The notes: generated from the sequence alone by a model not told the origin. Positions 1 through 8,572 are shown, counted from the stretch's first letter. The stretch: 34,524 nt of DNA from Cyclobacteriaceae bacterium (GCA_023151255.1 JAKLJG010000020.1:1-34524), one strand, 5' to 3'. Made by a program: numbers and translations.

Positions 1-28
1 GCGGGGTTCTCACCCCGACAAGTTTTTT

Positions 29-57
29 ACGGCAATCATTCTGATTGCCGTTTTTTC
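29..57 (+). terminator. Rho-independent terminator of an upstream gene outside the window
   Basis: A perfect 9-bp stem (CGGCAATCA at 30-38, TGATTGCCG at 42-50) with a 3-nt loop, extended by an A-T pair, is followed by TTTTTTCTTTT. This is a canonical intrinsic terminator for a plus-strand gene to the left. Just before it, at 2-17, CGGGGT and ACCCCG form a second 6-bp hairpin around a TCTC loop; it may end the same transcript or be the end of the preceding gene. Confidence 0.85.
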
Positions 58-190
58 TTTTACATGATGGCATTAAACATTCTGTCCGTGCGGGTTAGCG
101 TCACCCCTCGGGGGTAATCATTTAGCGAGATGGGTAGGTGATGACAGGGAGTTCGAAAATAAATACCTTTATAAGCTAATCTTCTCTTCT

Positions 191-1819
191 ATGAACAGAG
201 TCAACTCCTTCCTGATATCATTCTGCCTCCTGGGTATGCTGCTTCAGGCTCAGCCGGTTGATACCCTCGAGCAGGTAGATAAACTTTTTTCTTCGTGGAA
301 CAATGCCACACCCGGCATGGCCGTAGCCATTGATCGCAATGGCCAACTGATTTACAACAAAGCATTCGGGTTGGCCGATCTGGAACGCCTTGTGCCGAAC
401 ACAACCAATACCATTTTTGAATGCGGCTCGGTGTCCAAACAATTTACCGCTGCTGCCATTCTGCTGCTGGTTAAGGAAGGTAAACTTTCACTTAGCGATA
501 ATGTAAGGAAATACATTCCTGAATTACCTGAATACGATGCCCCCATCACCATCCAACACCTGCTTAACCATACCAGCGGGCTAAAAGACTGGGGTGTGAT
601 TTACGGGTTGGCCGGCTGGCCTCGTTCAACGCGGGTGTACACACAGGAACTGAGTTTTGATATTGTGTTCAGGCAGCGCTCACTCAACTTCACGCCAGGT
701 AGTCAGTATTCCTACAGCAATTCAAACTATGTTTTACTGGTGCTGATTGTGGAGCGGGTATCGGGGCAATCGCTTGCGGAGTTTACAGCTAACCGTTTTT
801 TCAAACCACTTGGATTAATTCACACGCAATGGCGCGATAACTTCCGTGAGGTAATACCTAATCGTGCCGAAGCTTACCGTAAAAACCAAAGCAAATACGA
901 ACACGACATGCCATTCGAAAATGTGCACGGCCCCGGAGGTTTGCTAACGACCACAGCAGATTTGCTGCGCTGGAACAAATTGCTTGAAACTTCCGAGATT
1001 CTCGGGCCTGAAATTTCTGCTCTGCGGATTAAACCAGGTAAGCTTACCACCGGAAGTGAAATTGATTATGCTGCCGGTTTAAGCATTGGCCAGGTAAATG
1101 GGTTTAAAGAGATAAGCCACTCAGGTGCCACAGCCGGCTACCGGGCCTGGCTGGCGTACTATCCTGAAAAGAAATTATCTGTTGCCATCCTGAGTAATGA
1201 TGGAGGTTTCAATCCCGCACGGACAGGCCGCCACGTTGCCGAAGTGTTTCTCGGAAAACAGCAGGAAGTAAACATTGCCGAACCCACCCGGTTTATTGAC
1301 CTATCCGAAACTGAAGCTAAACGCTACGAAGGTTTATTCCGCATTGCTGATCAGGATCATGTTATAAAAATTGATAATAACCTGGGTAAACTCAGCATCA
1401 AGGGCGATCCGGTAAAGGCGGTACATCCGGATACACTTTGCTTAGGCAGGCTCGAATGGTTGATTTATACTTCCAATGGGTTGTTGCTAAAATCCTCCGG
1501 ACGAACTTACAACCTTATTCGAACCAGTGCACCACTTTCAAGCCTGAAAGAGTTAAGTATATACAACGGAACGTACACCAGCACCGATGCGGATGTCAGC
1601 TTCCGCATTGAAGCTAAGGAAGGTTACCTGCTGGTTCATCGAAAACCGGGAGACTCATTTAAACTGGAGCCTGTTTTCAAAGACGGTTTTCGCACCGGTG
1701 ATTCTTCGGTGTTTGAGTTTATCCGAGACAACCGTGGCCGGATTACCGGCTTTACAGCAACTTTATCGCGAGCTCGACATGTTCCATTTATCAAAACAGC
1801 AGGATCAACTTTACGATAA
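191..1819 (+). CDS. Secreted serine hydrolase, beta-lactamase/class C family
   Basis: The protein has 542 residues and begins with a signal peptide (about 1-20, ending LLQA-QP), so it is probably periplasmic or surface-exposed. Class C beta-lactamase/PBP-type motifs are in order: SxxK as S80-V-S-K83, YxN as Y175-S-N177, and H310-S-G in place of KTG. This set is typical of the broad beta-lactamase-related hydrolases (esterases, D-amino peptidases, peptidoglycan enzymes), so the substrate cannot be named and resistance should not be assumed. After the catalytic domain (about 25-355) there is a C-terminal beta-rich region (about 370-535) like the lipocalin/DUF3471-type tails of these proteins. 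The ATG is preceded by AT-rich sequence without a Shine-Dalgarno. The 5' leader contains a small ACCCC/GGGGT hairpin (103-115). Confidence 0.88.
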   Translation: MNRVNSFLISFCLLGMLLQAQPVDTLEQVDKLFSSWNNATPGMAVAIDRNGQLIYNKAFGLADLERLVPNTTNTIFECGSVSKQFTAAAILLLVKEGKLSLSDNVRKYIPELPEYDAPITIQHLLNHTSGLKDWGVIYGLAGWPRSTRVYTQELSFDIVFRQRSLNFTPGSQYSYSNSNYVLLVLIVERVSGQSLAEFTANRFFKPLGLIHTQWRDNFREVIPNRAEAYRKNQSKYEHDMPFENVHGPGGLLTTTADLLRWNKLLETSEILGPEISALRIKPGKLTTGSEIDYAAGLSIGQVNGFKEISHSGATAGYRAWLAYYPEKKLSVAILSNDGGFNPARTGRHVAEVFLGKQQEVNIAEPTRFIDLSETEAKRYEGLFRIADQDHVIKIDNNLGKLSIKGDPVKAVHPDTLCLGRLEWLIYTSNGLLLKSSGRTYNLIRTSAPLSSLKELSIYNGTYTSTDADVSFRIEAKEGYLLVHRKPGDSFKLEPVFKDGFRTGDSSVFEFIRDNRGRITGFTATLSRARHVPFIKTAGSTLR

Positions 1820-1884
1820 TCCATTATGTAATTATCATTGGTTAACTCTGTATTTTGTAGGTTTACTTAATTAAACGAATTGCT

Positions 1885-2640
1885 ATGAAAAGATTATTGT
1901 TAAGTCTTGTTCTCATTTGCACAAGCGTACTGACACAAGCCCAAAGTTTCGAGGGAATCATTACCTGGACCAGTAAATCCGATATCAAATTATCGGATGA
2001 ACAGGTACAGCAAATGAAGGCCGCTAAGAAGCAACTGGAGGCCCAGATGAATAATCCGGAGTTTAAGAAACAGATGGATGCAAACCCCGCACTGAAGGAA
2101 ATGATGGAAAAACAACTCAAAAACCTTGACGGCATGCAGGGAGGCGGAGCAATCAACTTCATGCCCGAAAAAATGGTTACCAAGGTGAAGGGGAAAAATA
2201 CCCGCAGCGAAATGGGAACAACGGTGTTTATTTACCGGGGCGACCAGGATAAAACATGGTCGGTGGATACGGAAAACAAAACCTACTCTGAGATCAAGTC
2301 AACGCCTTCGGAATCGACTAACGGCAAATTATCGGTAACAAAAACGACTGAGACGGCCACCATTAACGGATATAATTGTACCAAGTACCTGATGAACGCA
2401 GAAGGATCAGCCATGCCACCTCAATGGATATGGGTAACAAAAGATATTAAAGATATTGACCCAGCCCTATTTAAAAGGAGCGGAAACGAAAACTTATTCA
2501 TTAAGGATATTGACGGCATCCCGGTAAAAATTGAAATGAATACACCGCAGGGAAAAATGACCATGGAGATGACCGAACTGAAACGTGTTAAACTGCCCGA
2601 CAGTGACTTTCAAATTCCGGCCGGGTATTCGAAAAAATAA
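1885..2640 (+). CDS. DUF4412 domain-containing exported protein
   Basis: The 251-residue protein starts with a signal peptide (about 1-19, LTQAQ-SFEG). The mature part opens with FEGIITW and contains a Lys/Gln/Met-rich helical insert (about 35-80), then beta-rich sequence with TINGYNCTKYL and a closing FQIPAGY. These are the recurrent landmarks of DUF4412 proteins of Bacteroidota, which are exported and of unknown function. It lies 65 bp after the serine hydrolase on the same strand; no terminator separates them, so co-transcription is possible. It converges with the minus-strand gene ending at 2646 with only 5 bp between the stop codons. Confidence 0.85.
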   Translation: MKRLLLSLVLICTSVLTQAQSFEGIITWTSKSDIKLSDEQVQQMKAAKKQLEAQMNNPEFKKQMDANPALKEMMEKQLKNLDGMQGGGAINFMPEKMVTKVKGKNTRSEMGTTVFIYRGDQDKTWSVDTENKTYSEIKSTPSESTNGKLSVTKTTETATINGYNCTKYLMNAEGSAMPPQWIWVTKDIKDIDPALFKRSGNENLFIKDIDGIPVKIEMNTPQGKMTMEMTELKRVKLPDSDFQIPAGYSKK

Positions 2641-2645
2641 GGCAT

Positions 2646-2993
2646 CTAATACGTCCGTCCTTTTTCCTTTACCAGCAACGATCCGGTAAGCGTTGAAAAG
2701 CCGCCTACCAACCCACCTATAACAGCGGTACTTACCATCAGCAAGGTTTTGCTCTGCACAATCAGCAAGGAGGCTACCTTTTCAGTAAGCGGAGCGGACG
2801 CATTGCGATCAATAAGCCACGCGTGAACAAACCACAACAAGGCGATGGCAACAAAACCGGCTGTAAAATTGGCTTTTGATTTTCCGAAATACCCGCCCAT
2901 AAAGCCGGCCAGCGCAATGCTCCACCAGGGCAAAAACAATGAAAAGAGCCAGCCCAGTATAACTACATACAGTACCTGTATAAAAAACTTCAT
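2646..2993 (-). CDS. Small integral membrane protein, function unknown
   Basis: The protein has 115 residues with three probable membrane helices: about 4-25, 42-60 and 82-108. The last is rich in Gly, Ser and Thr (AVIGGLVGGFSTLTGSLL), and the C-terminus is basic (KEKGRTY). I do not recognise a named family. Its ATG (2991-2993) lies one base after the TGA of the penicillin-acylase-family gene (2995-2997), so the two are almost certainly translated from one mRNA and coupled. It may help membrane placement of that product, but this is only a guess from position. Confidence 0.75.
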   Translation of the reverse strand: MKFFIQVLYVVILGWLFSLFLPWWSIALAGFMGGYFGKSKANFTAGFVAIALLWFVHAWLIDRNASAPLTEKVASLLIVQSKTLLMVSTAVIGGLVGGFSTLTGSLLVKEKGRTY

Positions 2994-2994
2994 A

Positions 2995-5433
2995 TCAATC
3001 CGGTTTTAAGGTGGTTGTAAATAAAGACCCTGCCGGTTGCTTGTCCGGTTGCAGGAACATCAGGTTAAAATATTTTCCATCGGCCCAACGGCCAAGCATA
3101 GAGTTATAATGGGCGCTTCCCGGGTTACCCGATTGCCCGCCCGGGTAGGTGGCAAACGCTTTCGGGCCGTTTGGTTCCACGCTTACAATCATGCGCCATG
3201 AGGGCCCGTGCCTGCGCGAAGAGGCGTTTACCGCATCGCCATGGCCGCCATGCTGTACATGGTAACTGAAGGGCTCCATGCGGGTAAGGTGTTCAACATA
3301 AGTATCTTTATAATCTGCCCACAGTGGTATCATGCCTTTCTCCTTCTTCCAATCCTCAACCTCCGTTACACTTTTTTTGAAAGCCTGCCGCACCAGGTGA
3401 GTTAGCGTTTCTTTTTCGGGTGTTGATTGATCATCGAAAAAGACAAAATCAGGTCTCGTTTTTATCAGGTGGATAGTATTCCAGGCCGTAGGGTAAGCCA
3501 GCGACAAGGAGTCGCTCCGCAGTTCATCCCATATCGAAGCATACAACGTGCGCCACCAGTTTTCAAAATAAGCAGGGGCCTCTGCTTCCTTCTTATAATA
3601 GTAATCCCAGTTCTTCAGCAAACGCAGCGCTTCACTTTCTTCGTTTGTCAAAATGGCTTCATCCACATAACCCATCAAAACCGGCAGCAACTCCTCGGCT
3701 TTTATGCTGTAGGTATCCAGTTGCAGATCCATCATATCGGATAATGTAATAGCATTGCCCTGCCTCAGCAGGTTGTTGATCCTTCGGTTGCGGTAGGCCT
3801 CATAGCTTACCGCATTAATGTAGTATGGATAGGTAGCATCAGCCGGGTATTGATTGGCTGAGCTTACAAAGCCCCGTTCAGGGTTCTTATCCATCACATT
3901 GTGGGCAAACGGAATGTAGGCTTGTGGTCCCTGAGATGATCGGCTGCCATCCAGCACGAACTTGCCTTCGTATTTTTTACGGGCCGGAAATTTTCCCTGA
4001 ATGCGAATGGCAATATCTCCGGTTACAGAAGCGAATATAAAGTTTTGCGCAGGCGATGAATAATGATCAAGTGCACGCATGTAATCGGCATGATTTTTTG
4101 CCCGATTGAGTTTGTAAAAGGTCAGTAATTCTTCCGATTCATCGTGGGCAATCCAGCGGAAAGCATAATGCCTCCGGTTGTTCTCGGCCCTGAAGTGCTC
4201 ATCGTAGGGAACAGGGCCCCAATGGGTATAGATTACAGTGTCATAGAAGGCATCACCTCCCCGAACATTAATTTTCTCAATCACTTTTCGGGTATCCTTC
4301 CAGTCGCCATCGAGTTTATATTTTTCTTTCTGATTGTTCTGAAACGTAATGCGGTACCAGTCCACCAGGTCGCGCTGGGCATTGGTTACGCCCCACGCAA
4401 TGGAATCGTTAAACCCGATAATGACTCCGGGCGCACCTGGCAACGAAACACCCATGCAGTTAATGCCAGGTGCCTGCAACTGGATGGCGTACCAGATGGA
4501 CGGCAACGAAATAGTCAGGTGCGGATCGTTGCACAATATCGGGTACCCCGATTTGGTTTTACTGCCGCTTACCGCCCAGTTATTACTGCCGATGGTTGGA
4601 TCAGGTGTAACCAGCCTTGTAATTTTGATTAGTTCATCGGGTAATGCCATTATCGTATCGCTTAGTGGCACGGGCTCAAAATTCCATTTACCGGGCTTTT
4701 CTACAATCGGGTCGCCCATGGGTTCCAGGTCAGGATAAAGCACCTCCAGCATTTCTCTACCAAACAATTTCAGCGCGTTGGTCATCTGCATGTCTTTATC
4801 ACCCATGTTCAAGGTTTGCGCCATGCTTCGAAGCAACAGGGCCGATTTAAGTATGGTCCAGGGTTCAGGTTTGTAATCGAGCAGTTTGTACTCCAGCGGC
4901 AGCTTTTTATCCGACAAGGAATTGATGTATGCATTTATTCCTTCCGCATAACGGGTTACTACCATTTTAGCGACCGGGTCGCTTTCCATGCTGCGCAGCG
5001 CATTTTCGGCCGCATACACCATGCCGAGCCTGCGCTGCTGTCGATCATAATTCAGTGCAGCATCATCTTTACTCTTTCCCACAATTTCAGAAAGCCTGCC
5101 GGCAGCGGCATGCGTTTGAAACTCCATCTGCCACAACCGGTGAAATGCAGTGATGTAACCTTGCGCATAGTAAAGGTCCTCATCGTTTTGCGCAATGATG
5201 TGCGGGATCATAATACTATCAAAGACAATGGTTACCGGTTGCTTCAGCCCCGGCAGATTAAGGAATTCGGGCAGTTGGTAACCCCTTGGCTCAATATTCT
5301 GCCAGAACCCATGCGAAGGGGCCAGGAATTTTCCGAGAGGAGGAATGGGTATATTACCTGCTGTCCAACGTTTATCCAGCGCCCATACCAACAGTATGGT
5401 TACAGCAAGGCTAATCAGAAACTTGATTTTCAT
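2995..5433 (-). CDS. Penicillin acylase family protein (secreted Ntn hydrolase)
   Basis: This 812-residue protein has an N-terminal hydrophobic segment (about 4-20) serving as signal or anchor. Family landmarks are clear. The alpha-chain region carries EDLYYAQGYITAFHRLWQME. The autoprocessing site is TIG-S283-NNWAVSGSKT, where Ser283 should become the N-terminal nucleophile of the beta chain, followed by LCNDPHL. Near the C-terminus is HGGHGDAVNAS (about 735-745). The family hydrolyses amides such as beta-lactam side chains, acyl-homoserine lactones or cyclic lipopeptides; the substrate cannot be read from sequence. Length agrees with the family (about 750-850 residues). It is the first gene of a pair with the small membrane protein downstream. 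The upstream 94 bp (5434-5527) contain no clear promoter. Confidence 0.92.
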   Translation of the reverse strand: MKIKFLISLAVTILLVWALDKRWTAGNIPIPPLGKFLAPSHGFWQNIEPRGYQLPEFLNLPGLKQPVTIVFDSIMIPHIIAQNDEDLYYAQGYITAFHRLWQMEFQTHAAAGRLSEIVGKSKDDAALNYDRQQRRLGMVYAAENALRSMESDPVAKMVVTRYAEGINAYINSLSDKKLPLEYKLLDYKPEPWTILKSALLLRSMAQTLNMGDKDMQMTNALKLFGREMLEVLYPDLEPMGDPIVEKPGKWNFEPVPLSDTIMALPDELIKITRLVTPDPTIGSNNWAVSGSKTKSGYPILCNDPHLTISLPSIWYAIQLQAPGINCMGVSLPGAPGVIIGFNDSIAWGVTNAQRDLVDWYRITFQNNQKEKYKLDGDWKDTRKVIEKINVRGGDAFYDTVIYTHWGPVPYDEHFRAENNRRHYAFRWIAHDESEELLTFYKLNRAKNHADYMRALDHYSSPAQNFIFASVTGDIAIRIQGKFPARKKYEGKFVLDGSRSSQGPQAYIPFAHNVMDKNPERGFVSSANQYPADATYPYYINAVSYEAYRNRRINNLLRQGNAITLSDMMDLQLDTYSIKAEELLPVLMGYVDEAILTNEESEALRLLKNWDYYYKKEAEAPAYFENWWRTLYASIWDELRSDSLSLAYPTAWNTIHLIKTRPDFVFFDDQSTPEKETLTHLVRQAFKKSVTEVEDWKKEKGMIPLWADYKDTYVEHLTRMEPFSYHVQHGGHGDAVNASSRRHGPSWRMIVSVEPNGPKAFATYPGGQSGNPGSAHYNSMLGRWADGKYFNLMFLQPDKQPAGSLFTTTLKPD

Positions 5434-5527
5434 GTTGACCGGTTCAATAATCAGCCAACTTAAAAAAATTTAGTCAGGAGTATAGCATTGAAAATCCGGT
5501 GTTAGGAAAAATAAATGGCCAGCGGCA

Positions 5528-6613
5528 TTAATCCGGCACCCGGTAAACCAGGGCGTTAATGTTAACGCCTGCACCCAGTGCAGCAAACAGGATGTAGCTT
5601 CCTTTTCGGATTTCGTACCCGTTCAGCTGCTTTTTAGCAATCAAATCATAAAGCGTAGGCACTGTAGCTACTGAACTGTTGCCGAGCCACGAGATGGTCA
5701 TGGGCATTATTTTTTCGGGGGCAATGGGCAATCCGTTTTTTTCAAAGGCGCGTTTCAGAATGGCTTCATCCATTTTGTTATTGGCCTGGTGTATTAGCAC
5801 CAATGAAATATCAGTTAAATCAATGCCTGCCTTTTCAATGCACTCCCTAATAACAGACGGAACCGCAGTAAGGGCGTGTTCATACAGGGTCCTTCCCTGC
5901 ATTTTCAGGAATAAATCATCAGAAGGCAATGCCGGGTTGTATGAGCGATCCATTTTCAACACAAATGTTTTATCACCGGCATTGGTGTTGGTTTTATGCG
6001 CAAGTATTCCTACCGGTGTCTCACTTTCATGTGCCTCCAGGATCACCGCACCGGCACCATCGGCATAGATCATGCAATCGCGATCGTGCGGATCGTAAAT
6101 TCGCGAAAGCGTTTCAGCACCCACTACCAGAATTCGCTTGGCCGTACCGGAGCGAATGAAGAAGTCAGCCTGAATAACACCCTGCAACCAGCCCGCACAA
6201 CCAAAAGGAAGATCGTAACAAATTGTGTTGGGATTACTGATGCCCAGTTTGGCTTTTACCCGTGAAGAAAGCGCAGGTACAAACTCACTTCTGCGTGTAT
6301 CCGCACGGATGTCGCCAAAATTATGGGCAACAATAATGTAGTCGAGTAATTCGCCATCCAGATCTCCGGATCGCAATGCTTCCTGTGCAGCAAAGGCCCC
6401 GATATCCGATGCCACCAAATCATCGGTAACATACCTGCGCTCATAAATTCCGGTGATGTCGCTGAATTTGCGGATAATCTCTTCATTCTCCGTCATGAGT
6501 GGTTTACCATCACTTCCGAAAAAACTGTGCTTCACAAAATGTGTGTTAGGAACACATTGTGTAGGAATGTAACTGCCGCTTGAACGGATGACTGAAAAAA
6601 TTGCAGAACTCAT
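5528..6613 (-). CDS. Beta-ketoacyl-ACP synthase III-like enzyme (KAS III/FabH family)
   Basis: The 361-residue protein has the Cys-His-Asn triad of KAS III: Cys139 in LPFGCAGW, His275 in LIHQANNK and Asn312 in WLGNSSVATVPT. GAGV near the C-terminus completes the thiolase-fold signature. It has an extra segment after residue 30 (about 30-45, FFGSDGKPLMTENEEII) absent from E. coli FabH. FabH condenses acetyl-CoA with malonyl-ACP; homologues also make alkyl quinolones, resorcinols and other products. No acyl carrier protein or other fatty-acid synthase gene is near, so it is more likely an accessory condensing enzyme than the housekeeping FabH, which is inference. Its leader has a perfect 9-bp inverted repeat (6623-6631/6651-6659). 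Confidence 0.88.
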   Translation of the reverse strand: MSSAIFSVIRSSGSYIPTQCVPNTHFVKHSFFGSDGKPLMTENEEIIRKFSDITGIYERRYVTDDLVASDIGAFAAQEALRSGDLDGELLDYIIVAHNFGDIRADTRRSEFVPALSSRVKAKLGISNPNTICYDLPFGCAGWLQGVIQADFFIRSGTAKRILVVGAETLSRIYDPHDRDCMIYADGAGAVILEAHESETPVGILAHKTNTNAGDKTFVLKMDRSYNPALPSDDLFLKMQGRTLYEHALTAVPSVIRECIEKAGIDLTDISLVLIHQANNKMDEAILKRAFEKNGLPIAPEKIMPMTISWLGNSSVATVPTLYDLIAKKQLNGYEIRKGSYILFAALGAGVNINALVYRVPD

Positions 6614-6622
6614 GTGTAGTTC

Positions 6623-6659
6623 ATAACCCGGTTCAATAATAAAAATTAATCCGGGTTAT
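6623..6659 (-). promoter_or_regulatory. Inverted repeat in the leader of the KAS III-like gene
   Basis: ATAACCCGG (6623-6631) and CCGGGTTAT (6651-6659) are perfect 9-bp inverted arms separated by a 19-nt AT-rich loop. The inner arm ends 10 bp before the ATG at 6613. No T-run follows on the minus strand, so it does not look like an intrinsic terminator of the upstream SnoaL-like gene. It could be an RNA hairpin over the ribosome landing site or a split operator. Confidence 0.45.
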
Positions 6660-6738
6660 TATTTCGTTTTACAAAATGTTGTTTAAAAAACATACAACTG
6701 TTCGTTACGGAATGTGTGCTAAAATGTACGAACGTGTG

Positions 6739-7224
6739 TTATGATTTCTTGTCCAACAGGAAAACTGCTAACCTTTTCGCTGCCGTTGCCTGAACTTTTT
6801 TACGGAAGACGGAGGTCCATCCGAGCAAAATACCGGTCAATCCAAAAGCCATTCTGCTCCATCGGTAAAAATCAAATGTATCGGTGTGGGCACTAATCTT
6901 ACCTTCTTTAAACTGAAAATGTGCATCAATGATGTTGTGCACTTTTCTTTCGGTGAGTGAAAACGTGTAGTGTGCTTCCCACCGGCAGGAACCGGTGGTT
7001 TCAGTTGCGCGGATGTTGCTAACCTCCAATTTCCAATCGGCCGGGTTTTTCTTCAGCGCCTCAACAAGCATAGCCCACATTGCCCCGGCTTCTTTTCCAC
7101 TTAAATTCGGAAAAGCAGGATCAGAGAAACGAATATCATCATGGTAACAGGCCTGCATATTGATGGCATCCAGTTGTTGGAAACTAGTGTAAAATTTATA
7201 GATGAGTTGCTCGTTTGAATTCAT
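6739..7224 (-). CDS. SnoaL/NTF2-like family protein
   Basis: The protein has 161 residues. Residues 1-115 have the pattern of an NTF2-like cone fold: an opening helix (NEQLIYKFYTSFQQLD), then CYHDDIRFSDPAF, and a beta region ending in DAHFQFKEGKISAHTDTFD. This resembles SnoaL-like polyketide cyclases and small ligand-binding proteins. The C-terminal part (about 120-161) adds an amphipathic to hydrophobic stretch (RMAFGLTGILLGWTSVF) and a basic tail, which may be membrane-associated. The gene lies 15 bp after the DUF456 gene on the same strand, so they likely form an operon; the KAS III-like gene follows after 125 bp. Function unknown. Confidence 0.8.
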   Translation of the reverse strand: MNSNEQLIYKFYTSFQQLDAINMQACYHDDIRFSDPAFPNLSGKEAGAMWAMLVEALKKNPADWKLEVSNIRATETTGSCRWEAHYTFSLTERKVHNIIDAHFQFKEGKISAHTDTFDFYRWSRMAFGLTGILLGWTSVFRKKVQATAAKRLAVFLLDKKS

Positions 7225-7239
7225 GATCAGGGTTTCAAA

Positions 7240-7710
7240 TTACAGGGCCTTTATCACATACCAGGCCATCACTACACAGGTTACCAGTTTTAGTAAGGTA
7301 CTAAAAACAAATCCGATAAACGAACCAACAGCAGCACGCAAAGCTTGTTCGGATTGGTTGCTGGCCAGCAGTTCGCCAACAAATGCGCCAACAAACGGCC
7401 CTGCTATAATGCCTGCCGGGCCGAACCACACTCCGGCAACCAGGCCGATGGCACAACCCCACACCCCGTATTTGGTGCCGCCAAACTTTTTGGTTCCATA
7501 CAATGGCACTACATAGTCAATCACCTGTACGATAACCACCACCACTAACCAAATAATTAAAAACCTTAGCGTAAAAGCAGGCTCTTCGCGCAACTGCAAC
7601 ACCAGCATACCGGCATAGCTCAAAGGCGGGCCGGGCAACAACGGCAACACACTGCCCACCAGGCCGGCCAGCATCAGGCAACATGCTAATACTGTCCATA
7701 GTAAATCCAT
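7240..7710 (-). CDS. DUF456 family membrane protein
   Basis: The preferred start is the ATG at 7708-7710, giving 156 residues (MDLLWTVLACCLML). An upstream ATG at 7743 would add 11 residues before the first membrane helix and is not needed. Features typical of DUF456 are visible: a first helix with GLVGSVLPLLPGPPLSYAG, a hydrophobic IIWLVVVVIVQVIDYVVP, then FGGTKYGVWGCAIGLVAGVWFGPAGIIAGPFVGAFVGEL, a Gly-rich double segment. About five membrane segments are expected in the inner membrane. Role unknown. It appears to be first in an operon with the SnoaL-like gene. Upstream, TAATTTTTG on the minus strand has three rather than two bases between TA and TTTG, so the promoter is uncertain. Confidence 0.85.
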   Translation of the reverse strand: MDLLWTVLACCLMLAGLVGSVLPLLPGPPLSYAGMLVLQLREEPAFTLRFLIIWLVVVVIVQVIDYVVPLYGTKKFGGTKYGVWGCAIGLVAGVWFGPAGIIAGPFVGAFVGELLASNQSEQALRAAVGSFIGFVFSTLLKLVTCVVMAWYVIKAL

Positions 7711-7832
7711 GCGTAACGAACATACAAAAATTACGGATGACATGACTTCCCGTGTGCAGACCGGATTGAATCTCCTTACGTTCAGGCCAACGGGCAGTGC
7801 CTCATGTTTTTATACCGGGCCACTCAATACCT

Positions 7833-7854
7833 GTGAAAATTGTCTAATTTTCAC
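7833..7854. promoter_or_regulatory. Perfect palindrome before a Crp/Fnr gene, candidate autoregulatory operator
   Basis: GTGAAAAT (7833-7840) and ATTTTCAC (7847-7854) are perfect 8-bp inverted arms around TGTCTA. The total of 22 bp equals the span of a Crp-family dimer site. It ends 18 bp before the TTG start of the Crp/Fnr gene and overlaps a weak -7-like TAATTTTC (7845-7852). Binding there would most simply repress, so self-repression is the natural inference. Confidence 0.6.
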
Positions 7855-7872
7855 CAGTAAAAACCAAAAAAA

Positions 7873-8469
7873 TTGATTTCGGCTGAACTACTGGAGCAGT
7901 ACAAGGCGCGGCTCGTTCGGGTACGTAAAGACCAGGTATTATTTGAACAAGGCGACATGGCTGCTGACTATTTTCAGGTGGAAGAAGGCCAGGTGCGCAT
8001 GTACATCCTCAACCACGAAGGCCAGGAGTTTACACAGGGTATTTTTCATGCTGGCGAAAGTTTTGGCGAACCTCCCCTGCTTGGAAATTTTCCCTATCCC
8101 GCAACGGCAATTGCTCTCATACCCGGCAAGGTGTGGCGGTTGCCCAAAGCCGAATTCCTGCTATTACTTAAAAACAATTTTGACTTGCACCTGAAACTAG
8201 ACCACGTTCTGTGCAACCGCTTACAGTACAAGTCGATGATACTGACTGAGATCTCCTCGCACACACCCGAGCACCGCCTTACCACGATATTAAAGTACCT
8301 TAAATCCAAAATCGATCCCGGAGGTAGCAGCCAGCCGATCATAATACCTTACACCCGGCAGCAACTGGCCGATATGACCAGCCTGCGCGTGGAAACCGTG
8401 ATACGCACCATTAAAAAGATGGAGCACAGTGGCAAAATTAAATTACAAGGGCACAAAATTTTGTTTTGA
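7873..8469 (+). CDS. Crp/Fnr family transcriptional regulator
   Basis: The 198-residue protein has a cyclic-nucleotide-binding-type beta barrel (about 10-115; LFEQGDMAADYFQVEEGQVRMY and FGEPPLLGNFPYPATAIA) and a C-terminal helix-turn-helix (about 150-180; YTRQQLADMTSLRVETVIRTIKKME). The start is the TTG at 7873. An in-frame TAA at 7858-7860 blocks anything further upstream, and the next ATG would remove the first strand of the barrel. No Fnr-type cysteine cluster is present, so an iron-sulfur oxygen sensor is unlikely; the ligand is unknown. It is a single plus-strand gene between two minus-strand blocks. The palindrome at 7833-7854 is probably its own operator. Confidence 0.9.
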   Translation: MISAELLEQYKARLVRVRKDQVLFEQGDMAADYFQVEEGQVRMYILNHEGQEFTQGIFHAGESFGEPPLLGNFPYPATAIALIPGKVWRLPKAEFLLLLKNNFDLHLKLDHVLCNRLQYKSMILTEISSHTPEHRLTTILKYLKSKIDPGGSSQPIIIPYTRQQLADMTSLRVETVIRTIKKMEHSGKIKLQGHKILF

Positions 8470-8572
8470 TAAGGCAGCGGGTCGTGCTGCGTGTAACTAA
8501 AGGTTATTAAAGTAACCATTACCTCGCCTCCATGCGGTGCAAAGCACCTGCACAGGTTGCCGGTAAACCCGG
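8470..8572. other. Convergent gap with three short inverted repeats
   Basis: Between the convergent Crp/Fnr and S46 peptidase genes are GGTTA-N6-TAACC (8502-8517), a tight GGTGC-AAA-GCACC hairpin (8536-8548) and GTAA-N6-TTAC (8563-8576), the last overlapping the peptidase stop codon. None is followed by a T-run on either strand, so they are not canonical terminators, though they may end or stabilise transcripts. Confidence 0.4.

Noticed and set aside
191-1819. Reading the first gene as an antibiotic-resistance beta-lactamase
   Set aside because: The motif set (SxxK, YxN, HSG) is shared by many esterases and peptidases, and the C-terminal extension is unlike AmpC.
1838-1857. Possible promoter of the DUF4412 gene (TTG and TATTTTG)
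   Set aside because: The -7 match is only 6 of 8 and the spacing to TTG is about half the expected distance.
4144-5463. Several plus-strand ORFs of 68-215 codons inside the penicillin-acylase gene
   Set aside because: They are antisense shadows of a full-length family member, with unusual composition and no family features.
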